The position numbers and the translations under genes are program-made. Shown here in pieces: positions 17,797 to 28,035 of a stretch of 64,000 nt of DNA. The stretch's first letter is position 1; every line of letters begins with the position of its first letter. This DNA is from Pseudoalteromonas piratica. GTDB lineage: Bacteria; Pseudomonadota; Gammaproteobacteria; Enterobacterales; Alteromonadaceae. The notes below the pieces were generated by a model. The model was not told where the DNA came from and did no database searches. It saw nothing but the letters and a program-made list of their open reading frames with translations. The stretch is from NCBI RefSeq assembly GCF_000788395.1, contig NZ_CP009888.1, positions 2,810,001 through 2,874,000 of the forward strand, written 5' to 3'.

Positions 17797-19710
17797 ATGA
17801 AAGAAACCACTGCAATTGAACATGTTCGTGCAAGCTACAATGTACCGCATTGGAGCCAAGGTTATTATGGCATTAATGACCAAGGCGAAATTACTGTGTC
17901 ACCAAATATGGCGAAGCCAACGCATGCAGTAAGTTTGTCTAAAATTGCCGAACAAATTCAACAGCAAGGGTTATCGTTACCAGCGCTTGTGCGATTTCCG
18001 CAAATTTTACACCACCGCGTACATAGCTTATGCAATGCGTTTAACGCGGCTATTGAAAGCTATGATTACAGCAACAACTACTTGCTGGTTTATCCAATCA
18101 AAGTAAACCAACAACGCGAAGTGGTGGAAGAAATTTTAGCAAGCCAAGCTAGCCAATCGGTAAAGCAATTAGGTTTAGAAGCTGGCAGTAAAGCTGAGCT
18201 GCTTGCAGTACTTGCGATGGCACAAAAAGTCAGCTCTGTGATTGTGTGTAACGGTTATAAAGACCGTGAATACATTCGCTTAGCACTTATCGGCGAAAAG
18301 CTTGGTCACAAAGTTAATATTGTGCTTGAGAAACGTTCTGAACTTGAAATGGTGCTTGAAGAAGCACGCAAACTTGGCGTAAGCCCACGCTTGGGTGTGC
18401 GCGTACGTTTAGCATCGCAAGGTAAAGGCAAGTGGCAAGCAAGCGGTGGTGAAAAATCAAAGTTTGGTTTGTCAGCATCGCAAGTATTAAGCGTATTAGC
18501 TGAGCTTAAATCGCACAAAATGGAAAGCGCACTACAACTCGTTCACTTTCACTTAGGTTCACAAATGGCAAACATTCGCGATGTGCGCACAGGTGTCAGT
18601 GAAGCCGCACGTTTTTACTGTGAATTGCGCCGTTTAGGTGCAAATTTAGCCTGTATGGATGTGGGTGGTGGTTTAGCCATTGATTACGACGGCACGCGCA
18701 GCCAATCAAGCAATTCTATGAATTACTCGCTTGCGGAATATGCGAATAACATCGTCTACACCATTGGTGACATGTGTAAGCAATATGAGCAGCCAATGCC
18801 GATGATTATTTCAGAGTCAGGCCGTGCGTTAACAGCGCATCACGCGGTACTTATTACCAATGTGATTGGCACTGAATCGTATCAGGTAGAAGAACTGCCA
18901 GCACTTGAGAGCGATGCACCACTACTTTTACAAAACATGTGGCGTTCATGGTTACAGCTTAATAACCGTGTTGATGACAGAGCGTTAATTGAGATTTATC
19001 ACGATTGCATTAACGATCTAGCTGAAGTACACAGCCAGTTTGCAATGGGGCTTTTAAGCCTAGAGCAACGCGCATGGGCAGAGCAAATTACACTGCGTAT
19101 TAACTACGAGCTACAGCAGTTGATGGATGGCAAAAACCGTTTTCATCGGCCAATTATGGACGAGTTAAACGAGCGATTAGCGGATAAATTCTTTGTTAAT
19201 TTTTCGCTGTTTCAATCGCTGCCAGATGCATGGGGTATTGATCAAGTGTTTCCAGTATTACCGCTTTCTGGCTTAGAAACTATGCCAGATCGCCGTGCAG
19301 TGCTACTTGATATTACCTGTGACTCAGATGGCACAATCGACCAGTACGTAGATGGCCAAGGTATTGAAACCACCTTGCCAGTGCCAAATTGGCAAGCCGA
19401 TTCACCTTACTTGTTAGGCTTTTTCTTAGTGGGCGCTTATCAAGAAATCTTAGGTGATATGCACAACCTATTTGGTGACACTCACAGTGTGGTAGTCAAT
19501 GTAAATGAAGATGGCAACAGCGAAATTATTGAAATTAACGAAGGCGACAGCGTAGAAGATATGCTGCGTTATGTGCACTTAGATGCAGAAGAATTCAGAC
19601 TCGCATTTGCTCAATTAGCGAATAGTAAATTACCTGAGCACGAGCGCAGCACAGTTCTTGCTGAGCTGGATGCGGGTTTAAAAGGCTACACCTACTTGGA
19701 AGATATTTAA
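17797..19710 (+). CDS. speA: Biosynthetic arginine decarboxylase
   Basis: SpeA is a PLP enzyme that decarboxylates arginine to agmatine, the first step of putrescine synthesis. From the [11 protein letters not shown] start it is 637 residues, close to the usual 630-660; this start has TAAGG upstream, and 34 extra in-frame codons before it are not family-like. The N-terminal barrel holds the PLP lysine region [25 protein letters not shown] and [13 protein letters not shown] follow, then the C-terminal beta domain with [13 protein letters not shown]. speB begins 3 bases after the stop, forming a two-step operon. Confidence 0.95.
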   Translation: MKETTAIEHVRASYNVPHWSQGYYGINDQGEITVSPNMAKPTHAVSLSKIAEQIQQQGLSLPALVRFPQILHHRVHSLCNAFNAAIESYDYSNNYLLVYPIKVNQQREVVEEILASQASQSVKQLGLEAGSKAELLAVLAMAQKVSSVIVCNGYKDREYIRLALIGEKLGHKVNIVLEKRSELEMVLEEARKLGVSPRLGVRVRLASQGKGKWQASGGEKSKFGLSASQVLSVLAELKSHKMESALQLVHFHLGSQMANIRDVRTGVSEAARFYCELRRLGANLACMDVGGGLAIDYDGTRSQSSNSMNYSLAEYANNIVYTIGDMCKQYEQPMPMIISESGRALTAHHAVLITNVIGTESYQVEELPALESDAPLLLQNMWRSWLQLNNRVDDRALIEIYHDCINDLAEVHSQFAMGLLSLEQRAWAEQITLRINYELQQLMDGKNRFHRPIMDELNERLADKFFVNFSLFQSLPDAWGIDQVFPVLPLSGLETMPDRRAVLLDITCDSDGTIDQYVDGQGIETTLPVPNWQADSPYLLGFFLVGAYQEILGDMHNLFGDTHSVVVNVNEDGNSEIIEINEGDSVEDMLRYVHLDAEEFRLAFAQLANSKLPEHERSTVLAELDAGLKGYTYLEDI

Positions 19711-19713
19711 CCT

Positions 19714-20643
19714 ATGGTTAAGGTTTTTGAAAAACACAACGGCATGCTTTTTGGCAACGGCGCAACTTTTATGCGCCAGCCATTAGTTAACGACCCAACA
19801 TCAAGTGATGCTAATGTGGTTGTAATTGGCTTGCCATTTGATATGGCAACTTCTGGTCGCTCTGGTGCCCGCATGGGCCCAGATGCGATGCGCCGCGCAT
19901 CTGTTAATCTTGCATGGGAAGAAACCCGTTACCCTTGGCCATTTACACTAAACGACCATTGTACTGTAATTGATGCAGGCGACTTGGTGTTTGCACCGGG
20001 CGATAGCGAAGGTTTTACACAACAAGTGGAAGATGCCGCAACACAACTCTTAGAACAAGGTAAAAGCCTGCTAAGTTTTGGTGGCGATCACTTTGTTACT
20101 TTGCCGCTTTTACGTGCCCATGCAAAACGTTTTGGCAAAATGGCATTAGTGCATTTTGATGCCCACACCGATACCTATGCTAATGGCAGTCAGTATGATC
20201 ATGGCACTATGTTTTATCATGCGCCAAATGAAGGACTCATCGACAAAAACAGTTCGGTACAAGTGGGTATTCGCACTAATTACACCCAAGCTGAGCATGG
20301 CTTTAAAGTGATTGATGGCGCAGAAAGTAATGCATTATCAGCACACACTATTGGTGAAATGATTAAACACACAGTAGGTGAATTACCTGTGTATTTAACC
20401 TTTGACATTGACGCGCTTGACCCAGCGTTTGCACCAGGTACGGGCACACCAGTATGTGGTGGCTTAACCACCGACAAAGCGCTCAATATTCTTCGCGAAT
20501 TAAAAGGGCTGAATATTGTCGGAATGGATGTGGTAGAAGTTGCTCCCGCTTACGATAACAGCGAAATTACCGCACTTGCAGGCGCAACCATTGCGCTCGA
20601 AATGCTGCATTTGTGGACGTATAAACATAAGCTAGGTGCATAA
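19714..20643 (+). CDS. speB: Agmatinase
   Basis: SpeB is a manganese ureohydrolase that splits agmatine to putrescine and urea. The 309-residue protein has the metal-binding motifs [20 protein letters not shown] and [18 protein letters not shown]. It follows speA at 3 bases, so arginine to putrescine is encoded by a single transcript that ends in the terminator at 20669. Confidence 0.95.
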   Translation: MVKVFEKHNGMLFGNGATFMRQPLVNDPTSSDANVVVIGLPFDMATSGRSGARMGPDAMRRASVNLAWEETRYPWPFTLNDHCTVIDAGDLVFAPGDSEGFTQQVEDAATQLLEQGKSLLSFGGDHFVTLPLLRAHAKRFGKMALVHFDAHTDTYANGSQYDHGTMFYHAPNEGLIDKNSSVQVGIRTNYTQAEHGFKVIDGAESNALSAHTIGEMIKHTVGELPVYLTFDIDALDPAFAPGTGTPVCGGLTTDKALNILRELKGLNIVGMDVVEVAPAYDNSEITALAGATIALEMLHLWTYKHKLGA

Positions 20644-20668
20644 CCTCGTTTATATTTTGGCACCCAAC

Positions 20669-20698
20669 AAAAAGCCTGTGTTTTCACAGGCTTTTTTA
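20669..20698 (+). terminator. Terminator of speAB
   Basis: A perfect 12-bp stem AAAAAGCCTGTG / CACAGGCTTTTT with a TTTT loop and T-run, 26 bases after the speB stop. Confidence 0.92.
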
Positions 20699-20793
20699 TT
20701 TTCAATGAGTGGTTATTCAAACTAATCAGTGTGTTTGTGATCCACCTTAGCGTTACATACGTTTAGCTATGTAAATTACCTAAAGGTCACAAA

Positions 20794-20967
20794 ATGTTTA
20801 GTTTTCTAAAACCCAACCCAGTAAAAAAAATGAAAAAAGACTATTTCAAATTACTAGAAAAAGCCATGCATGCGCAACGAAATGGTGACATCAAAACCTA
20901 TTCAATGCTTACTGCTGATGCTGAAACCCTCTGGCAAAAAATAGAAGCCCTTGAAGGCAAAGTTTAA
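20794..20967 (+). CDS. Small DUF6435-like protein
   Basis: A 57-codon gene beginning MFSFLKPNPVKKMKKDY, with AAGG seven bases before the ATG. The predicted product is basic at the start and helical after it (AMHAQRNGDIKTYSMLTADAE). The sequence matches my recollection of the DUF6435 family of small gammaproteobacterial proteins of unknown role. It is flanked by its own upstream gap and by a convergent gene 14 bases downstream. Confidence 0.75.
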   Translation: MFSFLKPNPVKKMKKDYFKLLEKAMHAQRNGDIKTYSMLTADAETLWQKIEALEGKV

Positions 20968-20981
20968 GCATATTAGTTAGA

Positions 20982-21803
20982 TTAATACCCTTCCCCACCA
21001 TAAACGGGTTCTTTTGGTGCTGGAGCTTTTGCTTTTTGCGAACGTAATATTTGAGACTCTTTTTGCAGTGCATTGATTTTGATTTGGTATTGTTTCGCTA
21101 CTGCTGACATTTCTTGAGCAATGGATAGTTGTAATTTCGCCCCAGCTAAATTGGTGTTTGCTTTTGCTGATTGCTGTTTTAACACAGAAATCTCATCTTG
21201 CATTTTGCGCTGTAACTGTTTTATTTTTGAATTATTGTTTGCGATTTGTCTCTCAACATTTCGCTCGTCAACATAACTACCAATGCGGTTGAGCTCTTGG
21301 TTGTGTTTATTGCCATTTGCTCGATTAGTGCTGCCGCTTTTTAGTTGGTTTAATTCATTTTGTAATCGCTCTAGGTTCGCTTGCTCAGCTTCAATAAGTC
21401 CGCGGTATCGTTCAGTTATGGCATTCATTTCCATTGCAAGCGCTTCAGAGCGCGAAGCCCCGTATAAATTATTTGCGGTACGCACTGTCATATTTTTAGC
21501 TTCGCCAATTTCTGCATCCATATCTTTTTGCAGTTTTTTAATGCGCGCTTTTACCTTGTCAATCTCACGTTTTAATTGTCGCGATTTAACGTACGTATCC
21601 GTTGAGTCAGTATTGGGTGTTGCAGTGGCGTTTGGACGTTTTTTTATGACTTGAGGACTTACTTCAATTTTTTCATATTTATCGCTGCATGGCTGATCAC
21701 TAAACGTGAGCACGCCATCAATTTCACATTTATAAATCGCGGCTTGCGGTGCAAAGCTCATTGCAAAACAAAGTGATAAAAATGAATTCTTGAGAGTAAA
21801 CAT
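20982..21803 (-). CDS. DUF4124 exported protein with duplicated coiled coil
   Basis: The 273-residue product has a signal peptide (to about APQA-AIYKC) and an N-terminal DUF4124 domain (IYKCEIDGVLTFSDQPC). Two related helical segments follow (about 75-150 and 175-250). Each runs from an I-x-x-L-Q-(K/R)-(K/D)-M pattern through a Leu/Gly-Ala stretch to EM(N/S)A(I/V) and a terminal coiled coil, which suggests an internal duplication. DUF4124 proteins are periplasmic; their role is not established. Confidence 0.8.
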   Translation of the reverse strand: MFTLKNSFLSLCFAMSFAPQAAIYKCEIDGVLTFSDQPCSDKYEKIEVSPQVIKKRPNATATPNTDSTDTYVKSRQLKREIDKVKARIKKLQKDMDAEIGEAKNMTVRTANNLYGASRSEALAMEMNAITERYRGLIEAEQANLERLQNELNQLKSGSTNRANGNKHNQELNRIGSYVDERNVERQIANNNSKIKQLQRKMQDEISVLKQQSAKANTNLAGAKLQLSIAQEMSAVAKQYQIKINALQKESQILRSQKAKAPAPKEPVYGGEGY

Positions 21804-21826
21804 GAAAGTCCTTAATGAATGTAGCG

Positions 21827-21851
21827 TGCCTAGATTACACCAATCTAGGCA
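21827..21851. terminator. Perfect 10-bp inverted repeat
   Basis: TGCCTAGATT-ACACC-AATCTAGGCA lies between the TIGR02647-type gene and the DUF4124 gene, both on the minus strand. It is placed as a terminator for the former but has no U-tract; an operator for the latter is equally possible. Confidence 0.35.
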
Positions 21852-21891
21852 GTATTTGGACTTTTAATTTAGCAGAGTTAGGTGACTGGGA

Positions 21892-22122
21892 TTATTTTAG
21901 CGCGTTACTTAAATGCAATGCATGTTGCTGAAGTTCATGACCAAGTTCAGTTAAATAGCCTCCATCTACTTGATCAATAATACCGCGATCAAATAAACGC
22001 TTAGCGGACGCTTGTAAGCTTGCTGGTGCATCATGGTGAATTTTTAGCCCTTGCATTGCACTTGATGTTGGAAATTTCAAAAGTAATTCTAGATCGGTGA
22101 TTTGTTCTGTACCTAGGCTCAT
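21892..22122 (-). CDS. TIGR02647-type small conserved protein
   Basis: A 76-residue protein starting MSLGTEQITDLELLLKFP, preceded by AAGGA at ideal spacing; further upstream in-frame codons are leader. The segment DLELLLKFP, then HHDAPASLQASAKRLFDRGIIDQVDGGYLTELG, matches the small TIGR02647 family (a helix-turn-helix-like fold, function unknown) that I recall from Pseudomonas and marine gammaproteobacteria. Confidence 0.75.
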   Translation of the reverse strand: MSLGTEQITDLELLLKFPTSSAMQGLKIHHDAPASLQASAKRLFDRGIIDQVDGGYLTELGHELQQHALHLSNALK

Positions 22123-22239
22123 TGTGTTTCCTTTTTTATTATTTGTTCCGTTACACAGTATAGATAAGCTTAAGAAAATTGCTTGATCTTGCGCATACAA
22201 AACATTGAATTTTCAACAAGCTGTATGACTTATATTTTC

Positions 22240-23376
22240 CTAATTAAGTTCTGCAGCCTGAAAACGTGCTAATTGCATTTCATTTAAGCGACTGAGCGTA
22301 CGCCTGAATGAAAAATCTAATATGCCTTGTGTGTAAAGCTGATGCAATGGCACATCGGCATTTATGTAAAGCGGAATTGAACGGTCATAACATTCATCCA
22401 CCAAAGCAATAAAACGACGTACGCCATCATCTTTTCGCGATAACTGCGGTAAAGTGCGATCTCCTGCGGCAACACGCTCTGCGCCATCTTCGGTACCACG
22501 AGCAATATGATTTGCAACAGAATCGCACGATAACTGCGGCACACCTTCAAGAAAAATGACCTTGTAAGTATCACACAGTGAAATAAAGTCGACAGCTGCC
22601 AAGGGTTGCTCACATAGCGCATTAAAGCAGCAAAGAAGTAAATGCTCACTTTTGTTAATGACATCTATTTTTAGATGTCCAAGTTCTATTGATTCATCCG
22701 AAAAAGATGTTTGATTATACGCTTTGGCAAGCATATTAAATTGTTCGACTAGCGCACCACTTTGCTTCACCCAAAACCGTTTCTGCCTATCACCTGGGTG
22801 TAAACGGTGGTCTTGTCCACCATCGACACTCAGTACCTGCATATGCTTTTCTAACGCAGCAATTGCCGGTAGTAGTCGGTCGCGATTAAAGCCATCTTCA
22901 TAAAGTTGATCTGGAGGTTGATTTGATGTTGCCACCAGCACTAAGCCTTGCTCGAAAAATGCCTGTACAAGCCCACTCAATAAAATCGCATCGCCAATAT
23001 CACTAACAAAAAACTCATCAAAACAGAGCACATCAACTTCATTGGCTAGTTCAGATGCTAAAACATTAAGTGGATTTTCTCTGCCTGTTAATTGAAATAA
23101 GCGCTGATGTACCCAGCGCATAAAATGATGAAAATGCTGTCGTTTAGCAGGTACGGTTAGGCTGTTAAAAAAGCTATCCATCAACCACGTTTTGCCACGC
23201 CCCACCGGACCATATAAATACACACCTTTTACATTTGGTCGCTTATTTTCCAGTGCTAGATAGCAATTATGCAGTGCATTAACGGCTATTGCCTGAGCAC
23301 TGTCGATTACAAAACCATTTTCAAGTGCAGTTTGATAAGCTTGTTGAGGGCTCATTGAAGTGGGCGTATTTGGCAT
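22240..23376 (-). CDS. zapE: Cell division AFG1-family ATPase ZapE
   Basis: ZapE is an AAA+-like ATPase that associates with the FtsZ ring during constriction. The protein shows Walker A (YLYGPVGRGKTWLMDSFF), Walker B (VLCFDEFFVSDIGDA), the LVATSNQPPDQLYEDGFNRDRLLPAI sensor region and the C-terminal RRFIALVDECYDRSIPLYI, all family hallmarks. A GTG twelve codons upstream is the longest possible start; MPNTPTSM is used here by comparison with the family N-terminus, and neither start has a strong ribosome binding site. It lies 49 bases after ubiI on the same strand, probably the last gene of the ubi cluster. Confidence 0.9.
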   Translation of the reverse strand: MPNTPTSMSPQQAYQTALENGFVIDSAQAIAVNALHNCYLALENKRPNVKGVYLYGPVGRGKTWLMDSFFNSLTVPAKRQHFHHFMRWVHQRLFQLTGRENPLNVLASELANEVDVLCFDEFFVSDIGDAILLSGLVQAFFEQGLVLVATSNQPPDQLYEDGFNRDRLLPAIAALEKHMQVLSVDGGQDHRLHPGDRQKRFWVKQSGALVEQFNMLAKAYNQTSFSDESIELGHLKIDVINKSEHLLLCCFNALCEQPLAAVDFISLCDTYKVIFLEGVPQLSCDSVANHIARGTEDGAERVAAGDRTLPQLSRKDDGVRRFIALVDECYDRSIPLYINADVPLHQLYTQGILDFSFRRTLSRLNEMQLARFQAAELN

Positions 23377-23424
23377 ACTTAAATAATCGAGATAAAATTT
23401 GGCGCGAAACACGCCAAATCATTT

Positions 23425-24591
23425 TTATTGAAGTGCTTTTTCAGCAAACAAATGCTTGATAGGCTTTGCTGCATCGACCAAGTTTAGCCCAATGCCGCGA
23501 ATCAGTTTTTTAACAGGATTACTGCCTTCAAATAATTCCTTTAACCCTTGCATCATCGCAATATGCGTTTGCGCATCGGCTTTTCGCGCCATCTCGTAAT
23601 GACGTAACGTTTTCGCGTTAGCAAATACGCCATGCTGCTCATCAGCAATTAACTGCAATAGCTTTGCTACATCCTTCAAACCTAAATTCATGCCTAGACC
23701 TGCAAGTGGATGAATGGTGTGCGCCGCATCACCCATTAAGATAACGCGATTTTCAACCCACTTTCGTGCGTATCGCATCTTAAGTGGAAAGCTTACACGT
23801 TGACTTGCGACAGAGCATAAACCAAGTTCACTATCAAACGCAGCTGTGAGCGCTTTATTAAATTCAGCATCTCCCATTGCAAGTAACTGTTGTGCTTGAT
23901 CTGGCGATGTTGACCATACAATTGAATGGGTATTTTGTTGTGGTAGCGGTAAAAATGCTAATGGCCCTGTTGGTAAAAATACCTGACGTGCAGTATTTGT
24001 ATGAGCAGCTTGAGTTTTAATGGTTGCCACAATTGCGTGATGATCATAATCCCAGAAGGTAATTGGCATTTTAAATTGGCCGCGAATTGCCGAATTAGCC
24101 CCATCGCAGGCAATCAGCAATTCAGCCATAACCGGTTCACCAGAAGCCAGCGTAACCAATACTTGCTCATCCGTTTGGTGAATGCTGCTATAAGGTGTTT
24201 CAAATAACACTTCGAGATTACTATGACTTTCACACTTATTAATCAGCGCCTGACGAATAACCTCATTCTCAACAATGTGTCCGAGCTCTGTTAACTCGAG
24301 ATCATTACTGGAAAAATGAATACGTCCTATCGAGTCTTTGTCACGAACATCCATATCAGTATAAGGCGCCAATCGCTGGGCCTGAATGCCCTGCCAAATA
24401 CCCAAATTTTCAAACAGGGCTTGGCTTGCTTTGCTAATCGCACTCACACGTAAGCCAAATTCTTCATTATTGACATTCGCAGGTTTTCCCGCGTCAATTA
24501 AGAGCACTTTTTTACCAAGATTAGCTAAACCAAGCGCAGCGCTTAGCCCTATACAGCCACCGCCAACAACAATTGCTTGAACTTGTTTCAC
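23425..24591 (-). CDS. ubiI: UbiI/VisC-type FAD hydroxylase of ubiquinone synthesis
   Basis: This 388-residue flavoprotein monooxygenase belongs to the UbiH/UbiF/UbiI (VisC) family. In E. coli UbiI hydroxylates C5 of the ubiquinone ring. The N-terminus has the FAD motif AIVVGGGCIGLSAALGLANLGKKVLLID, then LIACDGANSAIR and the second FAD motif RVILMGDAAHTIHPLAGLGMNLGLKD. The start used is a GTG overlapping the ubiH stop (TAGTG); an ATG inside ubiH 18 codons earlier is less likely because the FAD motif would sit too far in. Gene position after ubiH supports the UbiI assignment over UbiF. Confidence 0.85.
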   Translation of the reverse strand: MKQVQAIVVGGGCIGLSAALGLANLGKKVLLIDAGKPANVNNEEFGLRVSAISKASQALFENLGIWQGIQAQRLAPYTDMDVRDKDSIGRIHFSSNDLELTELGHIVENEVIRQALINKCESHSNLEVLFETPYSSIHQTDEQVLVTLASGEPVMAELLIACDGANSAIRGQFKMPITFWDYDHHAIVATIKTQAAHTNTARQVFLPTGPLAFLPLPQQNTHSIVWSTSPDQAQQLLAMGDAEFNKALTAAFDSELGLCSVASQRVSFPLKMRYARKWVENRVILMGDAAHTIHPLAGLGMNLGLKDVAKLLQLIADEQHGVFANAKTLRHYEMARKADAQTHIAMMQGLKELFEGSNPVKKLIRGIGLNLVDAAKPIKHLFAEKALQ

Positions 24592-25763
24592 TAGCCTACA
24601 TTCCCCATTAATTGTTTTGCCAATGGCGCTTTTAAACGCTTGCACTTAGCCATTGCGGTTAACACAATACTGCGCGTTAATGCAAAAGCGCGGTTGTCAT
24701 TTGAAAATCCTCTAACGAGTGCATCAGTTAACCATAATACGGTATCAACATCTTGATTTCGCTCAACTTGGTAGCGGTTAAGCACGATGACATCACCAAT
24801 ATCGCGGTGCTTGGTTGTTGCCTCGGTAATTAACTTTTCAAGTAAGATTACATCGCGCAAACCTAGGTTAAAGCCTTGTCCAGCGATTGGGTGAACTAAA
24901 TGAGCAGCATTACCTAAAATTGCAACACGATGATGCATTAAACGTTCTGGTCTGCCTACTTTTAATGGATAAGCAGCACGTATTCCGACTTTAGTAAAAA
25001 TGCCCGCACGATAGCCAAATGACGCTTGTAATTGCGCAACAAAATCAGTTTCAGGTAAACCTAGAAGTGTTTCTTGCTGCTCGGGTTTTACACACCACAC
25101 CAATGAATAACGGTTTTTAGTCATTGGTAATAAAGCCATTGGGCCGGTTTCGGTAAAACGCTCAAACGCTTTATTATTGTGACCTTTAGCCACTTCAATA
25201 TTAGCAATGAGTGCAACTTGATCGTAGTCGTCGGTGTGAGTATGGATATGCAGCGGTGCTAATGATTTAGAATGTGCACCATCTGCAACCAACATTAACT
25301 TTGCTGATAGCTGCTCACCAGATTCAAGGGTTACATGTACACTGTCCACTTGTTGTTGATAAGTGCTTACCTTATCAGGGCAAAAAAGCGTTATTCCCGC
25401 TGTCGCCATCTTTTTATGTAGTTGTTGACCCCATGGTCTCACTTCAACCACATAGCCTAAGGCAGTCTCACTGTATTCATCTGAATGAATGTAGGTTTTA
25501 CCAAAGTGGCCACGGTCAGAGACCAATACTTCCTTTATCGCAGCAGTAAAGTCATTGTTAGCATCAAGCAAACCAAGAGAAGATAAGTATTTGAACGACT
25601 CACTTGCTAACGCGATACTGCGGTCATCAAAGCTTGGCTGACTTTCGTCTGTGGCAGCAAATGCCTCAATAACAGCCACATTGAGCGCTGCGTTTCGCTG
25701 TTTAATAGCAAGTGCAGCACATGCTCCCGTTAAACCACCACCTACAATTACAATATCGAACAT
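24591..25763 (-). CDS. ubiH: 2-octaprenyl-6-methoxyphenyl hydroxylase
   Basis: UbiH is the FAD monooxygenase that hydroxylates C1 of the ubiquinone precursor. The 390-residue protein opens with FDIVIVGGGLTGACAALAI and contains LMLVADGAHSKS and VAILGNAAHLVHPIAGQGFNLGLRD, the second FAD-binding motif. It sits between pepP (17 bases upstream) and ubiI (overlapping), the conserved pepP-ubiH-ubiI order. Confidence 0.92.
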   Translation of the reverse strand: MFDIVIVGGGLTGACAALAIKQRNAALNVAVIEAFAATDESQPSFDDRSIALASESFKYLSSLGLLDANNDFTAAIKEVLVSDRGHFGKTYIHSDEYSETALGYVVEVRPWGQQLHKKMATAGITLFCPDKVSTYQQQVDSVHVTLESGEQLSAKLMLVADGAHSKSLAPLHIHTHTDDYDQVALIANIEVAKGHNNKAFERFTETGPMALLPMTKNRYSLVWCVKPEQQETLLGLPETDFVAQLQASFGYRAGIFTKVGIRAAYPLKVGRPERLMHHRVAILGNAAHLVHPIAGQGFNLGLRDVILLEKLITEATTKHRDIGDVIVLNRYQVERNQDVDTVLWLTDALVRGFSNDNRAFALTRSIVLTAMAKCKRLKAPLAKQLMGNVG

Positions 25764-25780
25764 CGTTTTAATACCTGAAA

Positions 25781-27100
25781 TTAGTTAGCCATTAACGCTT
25801 CAATTTCATTAACTGTTTTTGGCACACCCGAAGTTAAATTACGGTGGCCGTGCTCGGTAACAACAACATCGTCTTCAATACGAATACCAATGCCACGGTA
25901 TTTTTCAGGTGCATCGCTATCTTTTGCGATATATAAACCAGGCTCAATAGTAAGTACCATACCCGGTGCAAATGGGCGGTTTTTATCATCTAATTTATAT
26001 TCACCTACATCGTGTACATCAAGGCCTAGCCAATGGCCTAAACCATGCATGTAATAGTCTTTGTATTTTTCATCACTGATAAGGCTATCAACATCACCCG
26101 TTAAAATACCTAACTCAACCAAACCTTCGGTAAGAATACGCACGACAGCATCTGCCGTTTGTTTTAAGGTATTGCCTGGTTTAACCATTTCAAGCGCTGC
26201 AAGTTGCGCTTTTAATACCAGCTCATACACTTCTAGCTGGGCTTCGCTAAACTTGCCATTAACAGGGAAAGTACGCGTAATATCTGCTGCATAGCCATTT
26301 AACTCGCAACCTGAATCAATCAATACTAAATCGCCATCGTTTAGTACATCGCTATTTTCGGTGTAATGTAAAATGTTCGCATTATCGCCACCGCCCACAA
26401 TCGTACCGTATGCTGGGTGACGCGCACCTGACATCGCATAATGGTGGTGGATTTCAGCTTCTAGTTGATACTCTGTTGCACCTTCTTTGGCAAATTTCAT
26501 CGCACGGATATGCCCTTCTGCGCTGATTTCGCCTGCTTTTGCCATAATTGCAAGTTCGGCATCAGATTTAAATAAACGCATTTCATGCAATGCGTTGCGA
26601 ATATCTTTAATAACTGTAGGCGCCTTCCAACCACGCTTTGGCGCACCGCGAAGCTTGCTTAACAGTTCCCATACTTTGTCGTCGAACTCTTTATAGGTAC
26701 CTTGTGCGTAGTATAGGGTTTGCTTCCCTGACACTAAGTCAATTAGGCTATCGTCAAGCTCTGCTAAGGTAAACGCGCTATCAAAGCCGAAATCTTGTTT
26801 TGCTTTTTCTGCACCAATACGACGACCACACCAAATCTCTGCCAATTTATCTTTTTCACGACAAAACAAGTGCGATTCGCTCGATTCACCTTTAACAAGT
26901 ACTAATACGGCATCGGGCTCTGGAAATTGGGTTAAATAGAAAAAGTCACTGTCTTGTCTAAACGCAAATTCAGTATCGCGGCTACGCGTAACTTCCACCG
27001 CGGCAGGAATTATTGCAACCGAATTTGCTTCCATTGCTTCTAATAATTTAGCACGGCGTGCTTTTACTTCTTCCACAGAAATAGATACTGGATGTGTCAT
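25781..27100 (-). CDS. pepP: Xaa-Pro aminopeptidase P
   Basis: PepP removes an N-terminal residue that is followed by proline; it is a cytoplasmic dimanganese enzyme. The 439-residue protein has the N-terminal creatinase-like domain and the pita-bread catalytic domain. The metal ligands are visible in LIDSGCELNGYAADITRTF (two Asp), HGLGHWLGLDVHDVGEY (His), TIEPGLYI (Glu) and GIGIRIEDDVVVTE (Glu). AGGA precedes the ATG. It lies 15 bases after ygfB. Confidence 0.95.
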   Translation of the reverse strand: MTHPVSISVEEVKARRAKLLEAMEANSVAIIPAAVEVTRSRDTEFAFRQDSDFFYLTQFPEPDAVLVLVKGESSESHLFCREKDKLAEIWCGRRIGAEKAKQDFGFDSAFTLAELDDSLIDLVSGKQTLYYAQGTYKEFDDKVWELLSKLRGAPKRGWKAPTVIKDIRNALHEMRLFKSDAELAIMAKAGEISAEGHIRAMKFAKEGATEYQLEAEIHHHYAMSGARHPAYGTIVGGGDNANILHYTENSDVLNDGDLVLIDSGCELNGYAADITRTFPVNGKFSEAQLEVYELVLKAQLAALEMVKPGNTLKQTADAVVRILTEGLVELGILTGDVDSLISDEKYKDYYMHGLGHWLGLDVHDVGEYKLDDKNRPFAPGMVLTIEPGLYIAKDSDAPEKYRGIGIRIEDDVVVTEHGHRNLTSGVPKTVNEIEALMAN

Positions 27101-27115
27101 GATAAATCCTACTGC

Positions 27116-27676
27116 TTAATGAATTGTGGTATTAATTGCGGCGTTTTGATGCTCTGATTTGCCAAGCTCTGCAAAGCATAAATGAACTGAAATACGAACA
27201 TACTCAACCACCTCATGGAATGCTTGTTTGTCTTCTTCGGTTTCGTCGAATGTCGTGTCCATTTGGTTTATTTCTGTGAAGTCATGGATTACTTCTTTAA
27301 CCTCGGCAGATAATCTACCGTAGTCTTTTTGCTTTAATCCAAACCCTAATAGAAAGCCAGATACCCAAGCAACTAATGCATTTGCTCTATCATGAAGCGA
27401 CTCGTCTTCATCAGGTAGGTATAACTCAAATTGCAATTCACGATTATCAAGCGTGCTACGGATCTGGCTGTAAAAACCAACCAGTAATTTTTTTAAATCC
27501 CCTGAAAAAGCAATGCCGTCATTAAATACATCACTCAAAATTGTCAGGTATTCTTTGTCTTCAATATCTACCCCACATGCGAGAAGGCCGGTAATTACAC
27601 CATGCACTTCGCTTGGCATAATAAATAATTCATTCTGTTCGAGAGTAACTTGAGTTGCTTGGTAATCTTGTGACAT
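27116..27676 (-). CDS. ygfB: UPF0149 family protein YgfB
   Basis: The 186-residue protein matches YgfB/UPF0149: an all-helical protein with LFIMPSEVHGVITGLLACG near the start and VAWVSGFLLGFGLKQKDYG in the middle. In Pseudomonas aeruginosa YgfB acts as a regulator affecting beta-lactam resistance; elsewhere its role is not fixed. It is the first gene of the ygfB-pepP-ubiH-ubiI cluster and is divergent from 6S RNA. Confidence 0.9.
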   Translation of the reverse strand: MSQDYQATQVTLEQNELFIMPSEVHGVITGLLACGVDIEDKEYLTILSDVFNDGIAFSGDLKKLLVGFYSQIRSTLDNRELQFELYLPDEDESLHDRANALVAWVSGFLLGFGLKQKDYGRLSAEVKEVIHDFTEINQMDTTFDETEEDKQAFHEVVEYVRISVHLCFAELGKSEHQNAAINTTIH

Positions 27677-27841
27677 AACGCGCTATTTAAATTGCTGTAG
27701 TTCAATGATAATGCTAACACTGACGCCCAATTCACGCCATTGTTTTAGCCTAAAGTGTTTAAAACAAAAACAATTTGAATACTTTTACTGCACTTAATCA
27801 AACAATCGCAGATTTTAACTAGTTATCTTGGCAATATTTCT

Positions 27842-27847
27842 TATAAT
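27842..27847 (+). promoter_or_regulatory. Consensus -10 box of the 6S RNA promoter
   Basis: TATAAT ends five bases before the predicted 6S RNA 5' end. No good -35 hexamer is visible at 17-bp spacing. Confidence 0.6.
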
Positions 27848-27851
27848 AAAG

Positions 27852-28035
27852 ATGTTCCCTCGAGTGTTGGAGAAAGGTTACGTCCCTGAGCCGATAAACT
27901 TTTCTTAGGAACTCAGTTCAGATTGCTATTGCGCAAGCTCGGCATGTACCGAGAAGCCTACGGTAACTAACTGCGCTCCGCCTTGAGCCTTAGGGTTCAA
28001 GGGCTGACACCTGATACCGCACTTTTGGGAACACC
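27852..28035 (+). ncRNA. ssrS: 6S RNA
   Basis: 6S RNA sequesters sigma70 RNA polymerase in stationary phase by mimicking an open promoter. The sequence carries the conserved blocks GTCCCTGAGCCGATA, GCTCGGCATGTACCGAGAAGCC and CTTGAGCC...GGGTTCAAGGGCTG. The ends pair as TGTTCCC/GGGAACA and AGTG/CACT, giving about 184 nt, the usual size. It is divergent from ygfB as in E. coli, but zapA is missing between them (only about 165 bases are available) and fau/ygfA does not follow. Ends are estimated from the closing stem. Confidence 0.92.
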
